A stretch of DNA of 64,000 nt from Gottschalkiaceae bacterium SANA (GCA_036323355.1 AP028876.1:2480001-2544000), one strand, 5' to 3'. Shown: positions 35,770-49,409, counted from the first letter of the stretch. The notes: generated from the sequence alone by a model not told the origin. A program made the numbers and translations.

Positions 35770-36183
35770 CTACTTCTTAGGTCTTTTCGCACCGTACTTT
35801 GATCGAGCTTGACGACGTGCTTCTACACCAGATGTATCCAAAGTTCCTCGGACAACATGGTATCGAACGCCGGGAAGGTCTTTAATACGACCACCACGAA
35901 TCAACACAACACTATGTTCTTGTAGGTTGTGACCAATTCCTGGAATGTACGCAGTAACTTCCTCACCATTAGTCAGACGTACCCTCGCGATTTTACGTAG
36001 CGCTGAGTTCGGTTTTTTCGGAGTAACCGTTTTTACCGACGTACAAACACCGCGTTTCTGTGGCGAGTAGCTCATCGTTCCCGCTTGTTTCAAAGAGTTG
36101 AAACCTACGTTTAGATGACGTGACGTTGACACATTCACTTTGCTCTTTCTGCCTTGTTTTACCAATTGGTTAATTGTAGGCAT
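35770..36183 (-). CDS. rpsL: Ribosomal protein S12 (uS12)
   Basis: The 137-residue protein has [39 protein letters not shown] and [19 protein letters not shown]. The PKKPNSA loop is the decoding-centre site where streptomycin-resistance changes occur; the wild-type residues are present. The start at 36183 follows GGAGGTG, in which an earlier in-frame GTG lies. Confidence 0.98.
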   Translation of the reverse strand: MPTINQLVKQGRKSKVNVSTSRHLNVGFNSLKQAGTMSYSPQKRGVCTSVKTVTPKKPNSALRKIARVRLTNGEEVTAYIPGIGHNLQEHSVVLIRGGRIKDLPGVRYHVVRGTLDTSGVEARRQARSKYGAKRPKK

Positions 36184-36204
36184 TGTTTTGTGCACCTCCT
36201 TGCA

Positions 36205-36450
36205 TCATTTGATTATTGCAACTGAAGCAGCTCCAACTTCAATTCCACAAGCCGTTCCCAGCTCTTTCATAGAATCGACGAAGATTACTTCAAGATTTGC
36301 CTTATGGCAGAGTTCTAATATTGGATTCTTCACTTTCCCATCCGCATCTTTTGCCAGATAAACTCGCACCACTTGGCCTGTGGCTATGGCGCGACGGGTT
36401 TGTTTCATACCCACTATTTTATTTGCTTCCTTAAGATGCTTTAAGTCCAT
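36205..36450 (-). CDS. rplGB: L7Ae-like K-turn-binding protein
   Basis: The 81-residue protein (NKIVGMKQTRRAIATGQVVR, VYLAKDAD, LGTACGIEVGAASVAII) is the YbxF/RplGB member of the L7Ae/L30e family, normally encoded between rpoC and rpsL in Firmicutes. It binds K-turn RNA. Two T-boxes, whose stem I holds a K-turn, are in this same window; a functional link is speculative. Confidence 0.9.
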   Translation of the reverse strand: MDLKHLKEANKIVGMKQTRRAIATGQVVRVYLAKDADGKVKNPILELCHKANLEVIFVDSMKELGTACGIEVGAASVAIIK

Positions 36451-36512
36451 TGAGAACCTCCTTGCATGAAAATCGAAGGAGCATTATGCTCCTCCAATAC
36501 ATCAACTTTATC

Positions 36513-36541
36513 AGTGTATCATCAGACTGTATGGGTGTCAA
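36513..36541 (-). promoter_or_regulatory. str operon promoter
   Basis: TTGACA (complement of 36536-36541), 17 bases and TACACT (complement of 36513-36518) lie directly after rpoC. A hairpin GGAGCAT/ATGCTCC (36477-36497 region) follows in the leader before rplGB; it lacks a good T-run. Confidence 0.6.
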
Positions 36542-36543
36542 CA

Positions 36544-40074
<3,531 letters not shown>

Positions 40075-40100
40075 GAAGCTTCTCTCCTTCCATCAACCCG

Positions 40101-43100
40101 TTACTCAGGTTTTTTTTCCAATTGTGCAACGCCAGATTCTAGAGAAAAATCTGTCGGTGACTGAATCTCTGTATCATCGTCCTTAAGTTCAACCATTGAT
40201 TCATCTTTTCCGATCAAGGTGATATCCAATGCCAAACTCTGCAATTCCTTAATCAATACTTTGAAAGATTCAGGGATGCCAGGTTCTGGAATGTTTTCTC
40301 CCTTGACAATGGCTTCATAGGTTTTAACACGACCCACAACATCATCCGACTTCACAGTCAAAATCTCTTGAAGTGTATGTGCAGCACCGTATGCCTCAAG
40401 GGCCCAAACTTCCATCTCACCAAAACGCTGACCACCAAATTGCGCCTTGCCGCCCAAAGGCTGCTGCGTAACAAGAGAGTAAGGTCCGGTTGAACGAGCA
40501 TGAATCTTGTCGTCAACCAAATGGTGAAGTTTCAGCATATACATATATCCGACCGTAACCCGATTATCAAACGGATCTCCAGATCGTCCATCACGCAATT
40601 GAATCTTACCGTCGCTAGGCAAGCCAGCTTGAGTCAATGCGTCGATAATATCCGAGTGCTTAGCTCCGTCAAATACTGGAGTGGCAACATGCCAACCCAA
40701 GGCTTTCGCGGCCATACCAAGATGCACCTCAAGAACCTGTCCAATATTCATACGCGATGGTACGCCCAATGGGTTCAAAACAACATCCAAAGGTCTTCCA
40801 TCTGGCAAGAACGGCATATCTTCTTCAGGAAGAACACGAGAGATAACACCCTTGTTACCATGACGTCCACACATCTTATCGCCTACTTGAATCTTACGTT
40901 TCGTTGCAATATACACACGAACCGTCTCATTAATGCCTGCTCCCATCTCATCGCCGTTTTTGCGAGTAAAGACCTGAACATCCACAATGATTCCTTCTTC
41001 ACCGTGAGGAACGCGTAAAGAGGTATCTCGCACTTCTCGCGCTTTCTCACCGAAGATGGCACGCAAAAGACGTTCTTCTGCAGTCAGTTCCGTTTCACCC
41101 TTTGGTGTTACTTTACCGACCAAAATATCCCCAGGGAAAACTTCAGCACCAATGCGAATAATCCCACGCTCATCGATATCTTTCAAGGCGTCGTCTCCGA
41201 CGTTTGGAATATCTCGTGTAATTTCTTCTGGTCCCAACTTCGTATCTCGAGACTCACAAGAATACTCTTCGATATGAACCGATGTCAATACATCATTTTT
41301 TACAAGTCTTTCATTCAGAAGAATGGCATCCTCGTAGTTATAACCTTCCCAAGTCATAAAGCCAATCAAAAGGTTCTTGCCAAGTCCCAACTCACCCATG
41401 TCGGTGGATGGACCATCGGCCAAAACAGTTCCCTTGACCACAACTTCCCCAACGTGAACAATTGGACGTTGGTTCATGCAAGTTCCCTGATTCGATCGTT
41501 TAAACTTAGTCAGCTTGTATACGTCTACTGCGCCGTCCACGTCTCGTCGAACAATAATGCGATTTGCATCAACGCGTTCAACAACACCCGCTTTCTTGGC
41601 AATCTTTACAACACCAGAGTCAAATGCTGCTTTATGCTCCATACCTGTGCCGATTACCGGCGCTTCTGTTACCAAAAGAGGTACAGCCTGACGCTGCATG
41701 TTGGCACCCATCAAGGCACGGTTGGCATCATCATTTTCCAGGAATGGAATCATGGCCGTCGCCACAGAAACAACCTGGCGAGGAGAAACGTCCATATAGT
41801 CCACTTCATGCTTATCAACTGCATCAAATGCACCGTTAATCGCACGGACAGATACTTTCTTGTTGAGGAAGATACCATTTTCGTCCAAAGGCTCGTTAGC
41901 CTGAGCGATAATAAATCGATCTTCCACATCAGCGGTCAAGTAATCAATTTCACCCGTCAATGAGCCTTTTGATTTATCAACACGACGATATGGTGTCTCA
42001 ACAAAACCATATTCATTGATCTGTGCATAGGTTGCTAGTGAAGAGATCAAACCGATATTCGGTCCCTCTGGGGATTCGATCGGACACATCCGCCCATAAT
42101 GGGAGTGATGGACATCACGAACCTCAAAGCCCGCTCGGTCTCTAGACAGTCCGCCTGGACCCAATGCAGACATACGTCGCTTGTTGGTTAACTCAGCCAG
42201 CGGATTGTTTTGATCCATAAATTGAGACAACTGCGAGCTACCAAAGAATTCTTTGATCGCTGCGCTGACAGGACGAATGTTGATCAAGGCTTGAGGATCC
42301 ATTCCCTCGCCGTCTTGAATCGTCATACGTTCTTTCACGACACGTTCCATTCGAGACAAGCCAATACGGAATTGATTCTGCAAAAGCTCACCAACTGAAC
42401 GGACACGACGATTGCCCAAATGGTCAATATCATCTTTATTTCCAATGCCGTCAAATAAGTTGAATTCATAGTTGATTGTGGATAAAATATCCCCAATTGT
42501 AATTTGACGAGGAGAAAGTTTTCGAATATTCATTCGAACCAATTCCTTTAATTCTTCCTCATCCTGCGCCTGCTCCATCAATTCCTTCATTGCTGGATAG
42601 TAAAGTCTTTCCCGCAATCCGAATTCTCCGAAATCAAATGAAACATCAAATGCTGATGGATCAACAAATTGATTGCCAATCACCTTAACGATCCGATCTT
42701 CAATTTTCACATGGACCGTGTGAATACCAGCTGCTTCAATTGCTTCTGCCTGCGCCATTGAAACAATGTCACCTTCTTCAATCAGGATTTCACCTGTATT
42801 GGAGTCTGCAAGAGTTTCGGCCATTTTTAAGCCGATAATCCGAGTTGACAAAGCCAATTTTTTATTAAATTTATAGCGTCCTACCTTTGCCAAGTCATAT
42901 CGTCTGAATTCAAAGAATAATGAATTGATCAAAGACTTCGCACTTTCCACTGTTGGCGGTTCACCCGGTCTAAGCCGCTTGTAAACTTCCAACAATCCTT
43001 CCTCTTCAGTAGAGGTTGTGTCCTTCTCGAGTGTTTTTAACAATTGCTCTGATTCGCCCAACAGATCAATGATTTCTTGATCAGTTCCAAATCCAAACAT

Positions 43101-43691
43101 ACGCAAAATTACCGTGATTGGCAATTTTCTTGTGCGGTCTACGCGAGCATAGACAATACCATTCGCATCAGTTTCATATTCCAACCATGCGCCACGATTT
43201 GGTATCACTGTTGATGAAAACAATGATTTACCTGTTCGCTCTTCCAAGGTAGCTGAATAGTAAACCCCTGGCGATCGAACCAATTGACTAACAATAACAC
43301 GTTCCGCACCATTGATGATAAACGTTCCGTTTTCTGTCATCAATGGGAATTCACCCATATAAACAGTCCGCTCACGCACTTCTCCGGTTTCCCGTTTCAC
43401 CAATTGCACCTTGGCATTCAAAGATGTGGAATAGGTCGCATCTCTTTCCTTCGCTTCTTCCACCGAATACTTTGGTTCCGGCGCTAGTTCAAATCCTGTA
43501 AACTCAAGTACCAAATCCCCTGTGTAATCCTCGATCGGCGAGATATCATTGAAGGCCTCTTGTAACCCTTCCGTCACGAACCAATTATAGGATCGCTTCT
43601 GGATTTCGATTAAATTCGGCATCTCAATAACATCGTCAATCTTTGCGAAACTCATCCGTTCCCGCTTGCCATACTTCACAGGATGCATCAT
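40101..43691 (-). CDS. rpoB: RNA polymerase beta subunit
   Basis: The 1196-residue subunit has the rifampicin-binding cluster [20 protein letters not shown] then [20 protein letters not shown] with wild-type residues, and the C-terminal [20 protein letters not shown]. The start at 43691 is six bases after AGGGGTG; a GTG three codons earlier is inside that site. It is preceded by its own promoter and an attenuator. Confidence 0.99.
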   Translation of the reverse strand: MMHPVKYGKRERMSFAKIDDVIEMPNLIEIQKRSYNWFVTEGLQEAFNDISPIEDYTGDLVLEFTGFELAPEPKYSVEEAKERDATYSTSLNAKVQLVKRETGEVRERTVYMGEFPLMTENGTFIINGAERVIVSQLVRSPGVYYSATLEERTGKSLFSSTVIPNRGAWLEYETDANGIVYARVDRTRKLPITVILRMFGFGTDQEIIDLLGESEQLLKTLEKDTTSTEEEGLLEVYKRLRPGEPPTVESAKSLINSLFFEFRRYDLAKVGRYKFNKKLALSTRIIGLKMAETLADSNTGEILIEEGDIVSMAQAEAIEAAGIHTVHVKIEDRIVKVIGNQFVDPSAFDVSFDFGEFGLRERLYYPAMKELMEQAQDEEELKELVRMNIRKLSPRQITIGDILSTINYEFNLFDGIGNKDDIDHLGNRRVRSVGELLQNQFRIGLSRMERVVKERMTIQDGEGMDPQALINIRPVSAAIKEFFGSSQLSQFMDQNNPLAELTNKRRMSALGPGGLSRDRAGFEVRDVHHSHYGRMCPIESPEGPNIGLISSLATYAQINEYGFVETPYRRVDKSKGSLTGEIDYLTADVEDRFIIAQANEPLDENGIFLNKKVSVRAINGAFDAVDKHEVDYMDVSPRQVVSVATAMIPFLENDDANRALMGANMQRQAVPLLVTEAPVIGTGMEHKAAFDSGVVKIAKKAGVVERVDANRIIVRRDVDGAVDVYKLTKFKRSNQGTCMNQRPIVHVGEVVVKGTVLADGPSTDMGELGLGKNLLIGFMTWEGYNYEDAILLNERLVKNDVLTSVHIEEYSCESRDTKLGPEEITRDIPNVGDDALKDIDERGIIRIGAEVFPGDILVGKVTPKGETELTAEERLLRAIFGEKAREVRDTSLRVPHGEEGIIVDVQVFTRKNGDEMGAGINETVRVYIATKRKIQVGDKMCGRHGNKGVISRVLPEEDMPFLPDGRPLDVVLNPLGVPSRMNIGQVLEVHLGMAAKALGWHVATPVFDGAKHSDIIDALTQAGLPSDGKIQLRDGRSGDPFDNRVTVGYMYMLKLHHLVDDKIHARSTGPYSLVTQQPLGGKAQFGGQRFGEMEVWALEAYGAAHTLQEILTVKSDDVVGRVKTYEAIVKGENIPEPGIPESFKVLIKELQSLALDITLIGKDESMVELKDDDTEIQSPTDFSLESGVAQLEKKPE

Positions 43692-43743
43692 CGACTTCAC
43701 CCCTTTTTTGATCTATAAACCATTGACTTTCACTGCTTTTTTT

Positions 43744-43783
43744 CAAAAAAATAAACCGCGATAAGTCATTCCTTACGCAGTTT
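43744..43783 (-). terminator. Attenuator in the rpoB leader
   Basis: On the minus strand AAAC-GCG-TAAG pairs with CTTA-CGC-GTTT around GAATGA, with small bulges, and is followed by ATTTTTTT. It lies between the promoter at 43787-43815 and rpoB, so it would limit rpoBC transcription relative to rplJL. Confidence 0.6.
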
Positions 43784-43786
43784 ATA

Positions 43787-43815
43787 ATGCTATCATAGCC
43801 GAACCATTTTGTCAA
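43787..43815 (-). promoter_or_regulatory. Internal promoter before rpoBC
   Basis: TTGACA (complement of 43810-43815), 17 bases and TAGCAT (complement of 43787-43792). It lies just after the rplL terminator, giving rpoBC separate transcription. Confidence 0.5.
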
Positions 43816-43826
43816 ACCATAATGAA

Positions 43827-43856
43827 GAAAAAAAGCGAAGCTTTACGCTTCGCTTA
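43827..43856 (-). terminator. Terminator after rplL
   Basis: The stem AAGCGAAGC/GCTTCGCTT around a short loop is followed by TTTTTTT on the minus strand, a few bases after the rplL stop codon. Confidence 0.85.
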
Positions 43857-43859
43857 ATC

Positions 43860-44231
43860 CTACTTAATTTCTGCAGAACCGCCTGCAGCTTCGATTGCTT
43901 CTTTCAATTTTTCTGCTTCAGCTTTTGGCAAAGCTTCTTTTACTGGTGCAGGAGCGCCATCAACCAATGCTTTTGCTTCTTTAAGACCCAAACCAGTTGC
44001 TTCACGAACTGCTTTGATTACTTTGATTTTACCAGATCCAGCACTAGTCAAGATAACGTCAAATTCTGTTTTCTCTTCTACTGCCGCGCCTGCTGCCGCG
44101 CCCGCTGCCATCATCATTGGTGCAGATGCAGTTACGTCGAATTCTTCTTCCAAAGCCTTCACTAGATCGTTTAGTTCCAATACAGATAATTCTTTTACTT
44201 CATCAATAAACTTTTGAATTTTTTCACTCAT
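43860..44231 (-). CDS. rplL: Ribosomal protein L7/L12 (bL12)
   Basis: The 123-residue stalk protein has an N-terminal dimerisation domain ([20 protein letters not shown]), an alanine-rich hinge ([16 protein letters not shown]) and the globular C-domain [20 protein letters not shown] that recruits elongation factors. Confidence 0.98.
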   Translation of the reverse strand: MSEKIQKFIDEVKELSVLELNDLVKALEEEFDVTASAPMMMAAGAAAGAAVEEKTEFDVILTSAGSGKIKVIKAVREATGLGLKEAKALVDGAPAPVKEALPKAEAEKLKEAIEAAGGSAEIK

Positions 44232-44253
44232 TGTAATATCCTCCGTTTTTAAA

Positions 44254-44808
44254 TTATTCAGCGTCTTGCGCTACTTCTGTTTCCACTGGAGCTGCCTCAA
44301 CTGGCGCTTCTCCACCCTCTTCTTGCTTTTCGGCAATTGCTTTTGCAACTCGTGCCAATTTTGAAATTGGTGAATTCAATGCAATAACCAAACGAGTAAG
44401 AAGAATCTCTTTCGTTGGTAAGTTGGCAATTTCAGTGATTTTCTCAAGTCCCATCACTTCACCAGCCACAACACCTGCTTTCAATTCCAAAGCCTTGTGC
44501 TTCTCAGCAAATTCCTTGGTAATGCGGGCAGCCGTTACTTCGTCTGCACAGAATGCAACGCCGTTTGGTCCTTTTAGGAACTCAGACATGCCTTCAAATC
44601 CTGCAGCTGCAAATGCAAAGCGCATCATGTTGTTTTTGTACACCTTGTATTCAATCCCAGCCTCACGGTAATTGTTTCGTAATTCCGTTACTTCTTCGAC
44701 ATTCAATCCGCGGTAATTAACCAAAACAACAGAAGTTGCTGCTTCGATTTTTGTTTGGATCTCTTGTACTTTCGCCTTTTTTTGTTCTAAAACTGTAGTT
44801 GAACTCAT
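44254..44808 (-). CDS. rplJ: Ribosomal protein L10 (uL10)
   Basis: The 184-residue stalk base starts [20 protein letters not shown] and has [20 protein letters not shown]. The C-terminal helix is followed by an acidic, alanine-rich tail ([20 protein letters not shown]). The start at 44808 is ten bases after GGAGGTGG; a frame reaching 44841 has no such site. Confidence 0.96.
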   Translation of the reverse strand: MSSTTVLEQKKAKVQEIQTKIEAATSVVLVNYRGLNVEEVTELRNNYREAGIEYKVYKNNMMRFAFAAAGFEGMSEFLKGPNGVAFCADEVTAARITKEFAEKHKALELKAGVVAGEVMGLEKITEIANLPTKEILLTRLVIALNSPISKLARVAKAIAEKQEEGGEAPVEAAPVETEVAQDAE

Positions 44809-44847
44809 AAAGGTTTCCACCTCCTTGTCGTGTATTTTCATTCCATC

Positions 44848-44968
44848 AAAAAAGCCTTCCCCGCAGTCGCGAGAAAGGCTGAATGTGCATCGTTAGACGC
44901 TCAACAACATCCTCGGCAGGATTCTTATCACCCAATGGGCCCCTGCTATCTGCGGAAAAATGTGAACC
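44848..44968 (-). ncRNA. L10 leader (autoregulatory RNA) of rplJL
   Basis: The leader contains CCGCAGATAGCAGGGGC and ATCCTGCCGAGG, the paired segments of the conserved L10 leader, and ends in a terminator hairpin (AGCCTTTC... and GGGGAAGGCT) followed by TTTTTT at 44848-44853. In Firmicutes this RNA binds L10(L12)4 and attenuates rplJL. The pieces and order are what I recall of the family. Confidence 0.85.
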
Positions 44969-44975
44969 AAGTGAT

Positions 44976-45005
44976 ACTATATCACATTGGTTATTGATTT
45001 GTCAA
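44976..45005 (-). promoter_or_regulatory. rplJL promoter
   Basis: TTGACA (complement of 45000-45005), 18 bases and TATAGT (complement of 44976-44981) lie just after the rplA stop codon and drive the L10 leader. Confidence 0.7.
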
Positions 45006-45007
45006 AA

Positions 45008-45709
45008 TTATAGTTCCATCAATTTTGCGCCGTTCAATCGAACCGATGGTCCCATTGTACTTGTCAACGCAACACTTCGTAGGTAACGACCTTTTGCAGC
45101 AGACGGACGCGCTTTTACAATCGCTCTCATCATCGCTTCAAAGTTTGCCGTGATCTTCTCTTCGCCGAAAGAAGCTCGTCCCACTGGAACGTGAATGATA
45201 TTTGTTTTGTCAACTCGGTACTCAACCTTACCAGCTTTGATCTCATTGATCGCTTTGGCAACATCGAAAGTAACCGTGCCTGACTTTGGATTCGGCATTA
45301 AACCTTTTGGTCCCAATACTCGACCCAAACGGCCAACAACACCCATCATATCTGGAGTTGCAATTACCGCGTCAAATTCAAACCAGTTTTCTTTTTGGAT
45401 TTTCTCCATGTACTCTTCAGCACCGAAAAAATCTGCGCCGGCTTCTTCAGCCTCTTTTAGTTTATCGCCTTTTGCGAAAACCAAAACGCGCTTTGTTTTG
45501 CCCGTTCCGTGAGGAAGAACCATCGCACCACGGACTTGTTGATCCGCGTGTCGAGAGTCAACACCCAATTTTACATGAAGTTCAATGGTTTCATCAAATT
45601 TCGCTTTCGCGTTTTGAAGTACCAATTGAATCGCTTCAGCAGTATCGTATTGCTTTGTGTTATCGATTGCTTTTACAGCATCTGCATAACGTTTACCTTT
45701 TTTTGCCAT
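45008..45709 (-). CDS. rplA: Ribosomal protein L1 (uL1)
   Basis: The 233-residue protein has [40 protein letters not shown] and [20 protein letters not shown]. It forms the L1 stalk at the E site. Confidence 0.98.
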   Translation of the reverse strand: MAKKGKRYADAVKAIDNTKQYDTAEAIQLVLQNAKAKFDETIELHVKLGVDSRHADQQVRGAMVLPHGTGKTKRVLVFAKGDKLKEAEEAGADFFGAEEYMEKIQKENWFEFDAVIATPDMMGVVGRLGRVLGPKGLMPNPKSGTVTFDVAKAINEIKAGKVEYRVDKTNIIHVPVGRASFGEEKITANFEAMMRAIVKARPSAAKGRYLRSVALTSTMGPSVRLNGAKLMEL

Positions 45710-45723
45710 TCTAATTTCCTCCT

Positions 45724-45757
45724 TCGTGGTGTTAGCGGTTTAAGACCTCCCACAGGT
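45724..45757 (-). promoter_or_regulatory. L1-binding-site-like element between rplK and rplA
   Basis: The short gap reads, on the minus strand, CCTGTGGGAGG, then ACCGCTAACACCACG, then GAAGGAGG before the rplA ATG. GTGG and CCAC pair and the GGAGG-like asymmetric loop resembles the L1 site of 23S rRNA, a mimic used for autoregulation in many bacteria. Assignment is from memory of the pattern. Confidence 0.5.
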
Positions 45758-45760
45758 TTC

Positions 45761-46186
45761 CTAGTCTTCTACAACAATTCCCATACTTCTCGCAGTACCT
45801 GCGATCATACGCATTGCAGCTTCGATAGACGCAGCGTTTAGGTCTGGCATTTTCAATTCCGCGATTTCGCGAACTTGTGCCGAGCTAACCGTTGCAACCT
45901 TAGTCTTGTTTGGTTCACCTGAACCAGACTCAATGCCTGCAGCTTTCTTTAGAAGAACAGCCGCTGGTGGTGTTTTTGTGATGAAAGAAAATGATCGATC
46001 TGCGAAGACCGTTAAAACAACTGGTATAATTAATCCTGCTTGATCTGCTGTTTTTGCGTTGAATTCTTTACAGAATCCCATGATGTTAACACCATGTGGA
46101 CCCAACGCTGTACCAACAGGCGGTGCAGGAGTTGCTTTTCCAGCTGGAATTTGTAGTTTTACAATTGCTTGTACTTTTTTAGCCAT
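45761..46186 (-). CDS. rplK: Ribosomal protein L11 (uL11)
   Basis: The 141-residue protein has [39 protein letters not shown] and [11 protein letters not shown]. It is part of the GTPase-associated centre and of the stringent-response sensor site. Confidence 0.98.
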   Translation of the reverse strand: MAKKVQAIVKLQIPAGKATPAPPVGTALGPHGVNIMGFCKEFNAKTADQAGLIIPVVLTVFADRSFSFITKTPPAAVLLKKAAGIESGSGEPNKTKVATVSSAQVREIAELKMPDLNAASIEAAMRMIAGTARSMGIVVED

Positions 46187-46204
46187 GTTGCACCTCCTCG
46201 TTAC

Positions 46205-46723
46205 TTATAGTTTTTCGACTTGACTAAATGTCAATTCTGTTAAAGTTTCTCGACCAAACATTGAAATATAGACTTTTACCTTCTGTTGGTCATTGTTGAT
46301 ACTCTCGACAGCACCCATAAAATTCTCGAATGGACCCGACATGACCTTGACTTGATCGCCCACAACAAAATCCACCGATACGACTTCTTGAAGTCCCATT
46401 CGGCGCATCTCTTCATCTGTCAACGGAATCGGTTTTGATCCCGGGCCAACAAATCCAGTTACACCGGCCGTATTGCGCACAATGTACCATGTCTTATCAT
46501 TCATAATCATCTTAACGAGCACATAGCCAGGAAACTTTTTGCGTTCCTTAACCACGCGCTTGCCGTCTTTAACTTCAACAACTTCTTCCATCGGCACGCT
46601 GACCTCTTCTAGCTGGTCTTCCATGCCTCGGTTTTCAACCATTTTTTCAATGTTTTTTTTCACCTTATTCTCGTGACCAGAATAAGTATGAACGACATAC
46701 CATTTTCCAGTGCTTTCAGTCAT
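46205..46723 (-). CDS. nusG: Transcription termination/antitermination protein NusG
   Basis: The 172-residue protein has the NGN domain (WYVVHTYSGHENKVKKNIEK, FPGYVLVKMIMNDKTWYIVR) and a C-terminal KOW domain (VVGDQVKVMSGPFENFMGAV). The start at 46723 is nine bases after GGGAAGG; two further upstream starts are in frame. Confidence 0.97.
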   Translation of the reverse strand: MTESTGKWYVVHTYSGHENKVKKNIEKMVENRGMEDQLEEVSVPMEEVVEVKDGKRVVKERKKFPGYVLVKMIMNDKTWYIVRNTAGVTGFVGPGSKPIPLTDEEMRRMGLQEVVSVDFVVGDQVKVMSGPFENFMGAVESINNDQQKVKVYISMFGRETLTELTFSQVEKL

Positions 46724-46748
46724 CTTCATCAACCTTCCCTACGTTTGG

Positions 46749-46952
46749 TTAGGCACCGATTATCAGTGAAAGCAATCCATGCATGATCGTGTCCAGAAGC
46801 CAAATCAAAACAGCCATTCCTATTGAAACAAAAATGACGACACCTGTCTTTTTGATCAGTTCTGGACGAGTTGGCCAAGAAACCTTCTTGATTTCTGAAC
46901 GGAAACCTTTCCAAAAACTCGTTTTCTTTTTACCTTGAACTTGAGTTGCCAT
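46749..46952 (-). CDS. secE: Protein translocase subunit SecE
   Basis: The 67-residue protein has FWKGFRSEIKKVSWPTRPEL and one membrane segment (VIFVSIGMAVLIWLLDTI). It is the short single-span form usual in Firmicutes. Confidence 0.96.
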   Translation of the reverse strand: MATQVQGKKKTSFWKGFRSEIKKVSWPTRPELIKKTGVVIFVSIGMAVLIWLLDTIMHGLLSLIIGA

Positions 46953-46981
46953 GTCATCACATCCTCAATCGTTTTTTGTAC

Positions 46982-47131
46982 CTATTTTGTCTCTTTGTGC
47001 ACCGTATGCTTCTTGCAGAAACGGCAATATTTACGAACTTCCATTCGATCCGGATGCTGTTTCTTGTTTTTTGTTGTGTTGTAATTGCGTTGCTTGCATT
47101 CGGTACATGCTAACGTTACTTTTTCTCTCAT
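46982..47131 (-). CDS. rpmG: Ribosomal protein L33 (bL33), zinc-binding form
   Basis: The 49-residue protein starts [20 protein letters not shown] and has C9-x2-C12 and C36-x2-C39, the zinc ribbon. It heads the rpmG-secE-nusG-rplK-rplA transcript. Confidence 0.97.
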   Translation of the reverse strand: MREKVTLACTECKQRNYNTTKNKKQHPDRMEVRKYCRFCKKHTVHKETK

Positions 47132-47214
47132 CTAAAACACCTCCCTAGGTATAATTCTTGTCGGATTTATCTCTCCAGATAGAAATACCCAGTCTTTACT
47201 ACACCACTCAATAA

Positions 47215-47243
47215 AAGTTATCATAGTCGACTGGGGATGTCAA
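47215..47243 (-). promoter_or_regulatory. Promoter of rpmG-secE-nusG-rplKA
   Basis: A perfect TTGACA (complement of 47238-47243) is followed after 17 bases by TAACTT (complement of 47215-47220), a weak -10. It lies right after the tuf terminator and leaves a leader of about 75 bases. Confidence 0.5.
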
Positions 47244-47257
47244 GCATTTCAATCATT

Positions 47258-47293
47258 TAAAAAGGGCCAAGAGTAAAACTCCCGGCCCTTCTA
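47258..47293 (-). terminator. Terminator after tuf copy 2
   Basis: The stem AAGGGCC-GGAGT with ACTC-TGGCCCTT and a TTTT loop is followed by TTTAAAT on the minus strand. Confidence 0.85.
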
Positions 47294-47301
47294 TCCAAAG
47301 C

Positions 47302-48495
47302 TTACTCGATGATCTTTGTTACAACACCAGAAGCGACTGTACGTCCGCCTTCACGAACAGCAAATCGTAGTCCTTCTTCCATGGCGATCGGGTGAATCAT
47401 TTCGATCGAGAATGTTGCGTTGTCACCAGGCATACACATTTCAACACCCTCTTGAAGAGAGATTGCACCCGTGATGTCTGTTGTGCGGAAATAGAATTGA
47501 GGACGATATCCGTTGAAGAATGGGGTATGACGCCCACCCTCTTCTTTTGTCAATACATATACTTCGCCTTCAAATTTTGTATGAGGATGGATGGTTCCCG
47601 GCTTTGCCAATACTTGACCACGCTCTACGTCATCACGTTGAACGCCACGAAGCAAGGCACCGATGTTGTCGCCTGCACGACCTTCATCCAACAATTTTCT
47701 GAACATCTCAACGCCTGTACAAACAGACATTGTCGGTTCTTCTTTCAAACCAACGATCGCTACTTGATCTTGAACACGGACAATTCCACGTTCAACACGA
47801 CCAGTAACAACTGTACCACGACCCGTGATTGAGAATACATCCTCGATTGGCATCAGGAATGGCTTGTCAATATCACGCTCAGGCGCTTCAATTTTTTCAT
47901 CAACGGCTGCCATCAATTCAATGATGCCGTCGCCCCATTTACTTGAAGGGTCTTCCAATGCTTTCAATGCTGAGCCAATCACTACGGCCGCTTCGTCACC
48001 ATCATATTCGTACTCGCTTAACAAATCGCGAATTTCCATTTCTACCAATTCCAAAAGCTCGTCGTCGTCTACCATGTCAGCTTTATTCATAAATACAACG
48101 ATCTCAGGAACACCTACCTGACGAGACAAAAGAATATGCTCGCGTGTTTGAGGCATTGGGCCATCTGCTGCAGAACATACTAGAATCGCACCGTCCATTT
48201 GAGCGGCACCGGTAATCATGTTCTTTACGTAGTCGGCATGACCTGGGCAATCCACATGTGCATAGTGGCGATTTTCCGTCTCATACTCAACGTGTGCTGT
48301 AGAGATTGTGATTCCACGTTCTCTTTCTTCTGGAGCCTTGTCGATGTTGTCAAATGCAACCGCTTCACCTGTTCCCAAGCGTTCGTGAAGAACTCGAGTG
48401 ATCGCTGCTGTCAATGTCGTTTTACCGTGATCGACATGTCCGATCGTTCCGATATTCACGTGCGGTTTGTTACGTTCAAAATGTTGTTTTCCCAT
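47302..48495 (-). CDS. tuf: Elongation factor Tu, copy 2
   Basis: The 397-residue protein is the near-identical second EF-Tu, with intact GTPase motifs. Compared with copy 1 it has Ile for Val in NIGTIGH, and changes around [31 protein letters not shown] and the last residue, about eleven in all. It follows a tRNA-Thr gene in the same direction, an arrangement like that of thrT-tufB in E. coli. Confidence 0.99.
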   Translation of the reverse strand: MGKQHFERNKPHVNIGTIGHVDHGKTTLTAAITRVLHERLGTGEAVAFDNIDKAPEERERGITISTAHVEYETENRHYAHVDCPGHADYVKNMITGAAQMDGAILVCSAADGPMPQTREHILLSRQVGVPEIVVFMNKADMVDDDELLELVEMEIRDLLSEYEYDGDEAAVVIGSALKALEDPSSKWGDGIIELMAAVDEKIEAPERDIDKPFLMPIEDVFSITGRGTVVTGRVERGIVRVQDQVAIVGLKEEPTMSVCTGVEMFRKLLDEGRAGDNIGALLRGVQRDDVERGQVLAKPGTIHPHTKFEGEVYVLTKEEGGRHTPFFNGYRPQFYFRTTDITGAISLQEGVEMCMPGDNATFSIEMIHPIAMEEGLRFAVREGGRTVASGVVTKIIE

Positions 48496-48553
48496 GATTA
48501 TCCTCCTTCACCAATGGTTCTCGTTTTTTACTCCGCAAATGCGAAGATTTTAT

Positions 48554-48629
48554 TGGAGCCCACGACCAGATTCGAACTGGTGACTTCTTGCTTACCATGC
48601 AAGTACTCTACCTGCTGAGTTACGAGGGC
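48554..48629 (-). tRNA. tRNA-Thr (anticodon GGU)
   Basis: Read on the minus strand, the 76-base gene starts GCCCTCG, has the D-arm ACTC...GAGT, an anticodon stem CTTGC/GCAAG with loop ATGGTAA (anticodon GGT), a T-arm ACCAG-TTCGAAT-CTGGT and an encoded CCA. The acceptor stem has six normal pairs and a U5-U68 mismatch. It has its own strong promoter and is 58 bases from tuf. Confidence 0.93.
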
Positions 48630-48646
48630 ACTTCACTCACTAACCT

Positions 48647-48675
48647 ATTTTATATCCCGTTAATGACCTTGTCAA
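48647..48675 (-). promoter_or_regulatory. Promoter of tRNA-Thr and tuf
   Basis: TTGACA (complement of 48670-48675), 17 bases and TAAAAT (complement of 48647-48652) lie just before the tRNA gene. No terminator is visible between the tRNA and tuf, so they are probably one transcript. Confidence 0.75.
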
Positions 48676-48682
48676 TAGGGAA

Positions 48683-49336
48683 TTATAGACAATTTTCCAG
48701 CTTCTTTTTAATGCGTTGAAGCGCATTGTCAATGGACTTAACCGAACGATTCATCTCAACAGAAATCTCTTGATAGCTCAATCCATTCAAATAGTGCATG
48801 AGCACTTTCCATTCCAGAAAACTCAGCCGTTCTTCAATTTTACTTTCCATCATGTGAAGGGTTTCCGCCGCAATAATCTTCGCTTCCGGTCCCTCTTCAA
48901 TCTTGGCTCGCAACGTTTCTAATAATATCGGTTCTCCACTGCTGTTTGTCCTGGATCCCTGCAAAGAGACATATCCATTAAGGGGCATATGCTTTTGCCT
49001 CTGAGAAGTCTTAATCGCCGTAAGCATCTGTCGTTTTACACAAAGATTCGCAAAGAAACGGAAAAATTGATTGCGAGACGGATCAAACTCCGTCATAGCT
49101 TTAAACAAGCCAATCATCCCTTCTTGAATCAAATCCTCCCGGTCTGCTCCAGGCAAATAATATAGACTCGCCTTGTAGCGCACCATGGCTTTATAGCGAT
49201 CGATCAATTCCCGCTGCGCTCGCTCAGACCCTTCCTTGGAACGCAAAACCAATTTTTCATCGCTGGATGGATCTTGAATGCCTGAATTCGGAAGGCTTGC
49301 TTCCCATGCTGTCATATCCTTGACCATCTTCGCCAT
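48683..49336 (-). CDS. sigH: RNA polymerase sigma-H factor
   Basis: The 217-residue sigma-70-family protein has region 2 (ELIDRYKAMVRYKASLYYLP, GADREDLIQEGMIGLFKAMT) and region 4 (LSFLEWKVLMHYLNGLSYQE, ISVEMNRSVKSIDNALQRIK). The place between yacP and rpmG is that of B. subtilis sigH, which directs early sporulation and transition-state genes. The start is the ATG at 49336, six bases after GGAG. Confidence 0.95.
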   Translation of the reverse strand: MAKMVKDMTAWEASLPNSGIQDPSSDEKLVLRSKEGSERAQRELIDRYKAMVRYKASLYYLPGADREDLIQEGMIGLFKAMTEFDPSRNQFFRFFANLCVKRQMLTAIKTSQRQKHMPLNGYVSLQGSRTNSSGEPILLETLRAKIEEGPEAKIIAAETLHMMESKIEERLSFLEWKVLMHYLNGLSYQEISVEMNRSVKSIDNALQRIKKKLENCL

Positions 49337-49365
49337 CACAATCTCCTCGACTAGTCTCTCCCTCT

Positions 49366-49395
49366 ATTATAGGGAAAAACGGTTCCATCCGTCAA
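49366..49395 (-). promoter_or_regulatory. sigH promoter
   Basis: TTGACG (complement of 49390-49395), 18 bases and TATAAT (complement of 49366-49371). The -35 lies in the loop of the hairpin that ends the preceding transcript. Confidence 0.65.
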
Positions 49396-49409
49396 GATTA
49401 AGAACCGTT
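49378..49409 (-). terminator. Terminator-like hairpin after yacP
   Basis: AACGGTTC pairs with GAACCGTT (49402-49409 and 49378-49385) and the stem is followed by TTTCCC on the minus strand. The T-run is short, so termination may be partial. Confidence 0.5.

Noticed and set aside
41274-41963. 229-residue ORF opposite rpoB
   Set aside because: It is antisense to conserved rpoB coding, has no binding site and its composition follows from the codons of rpoB.
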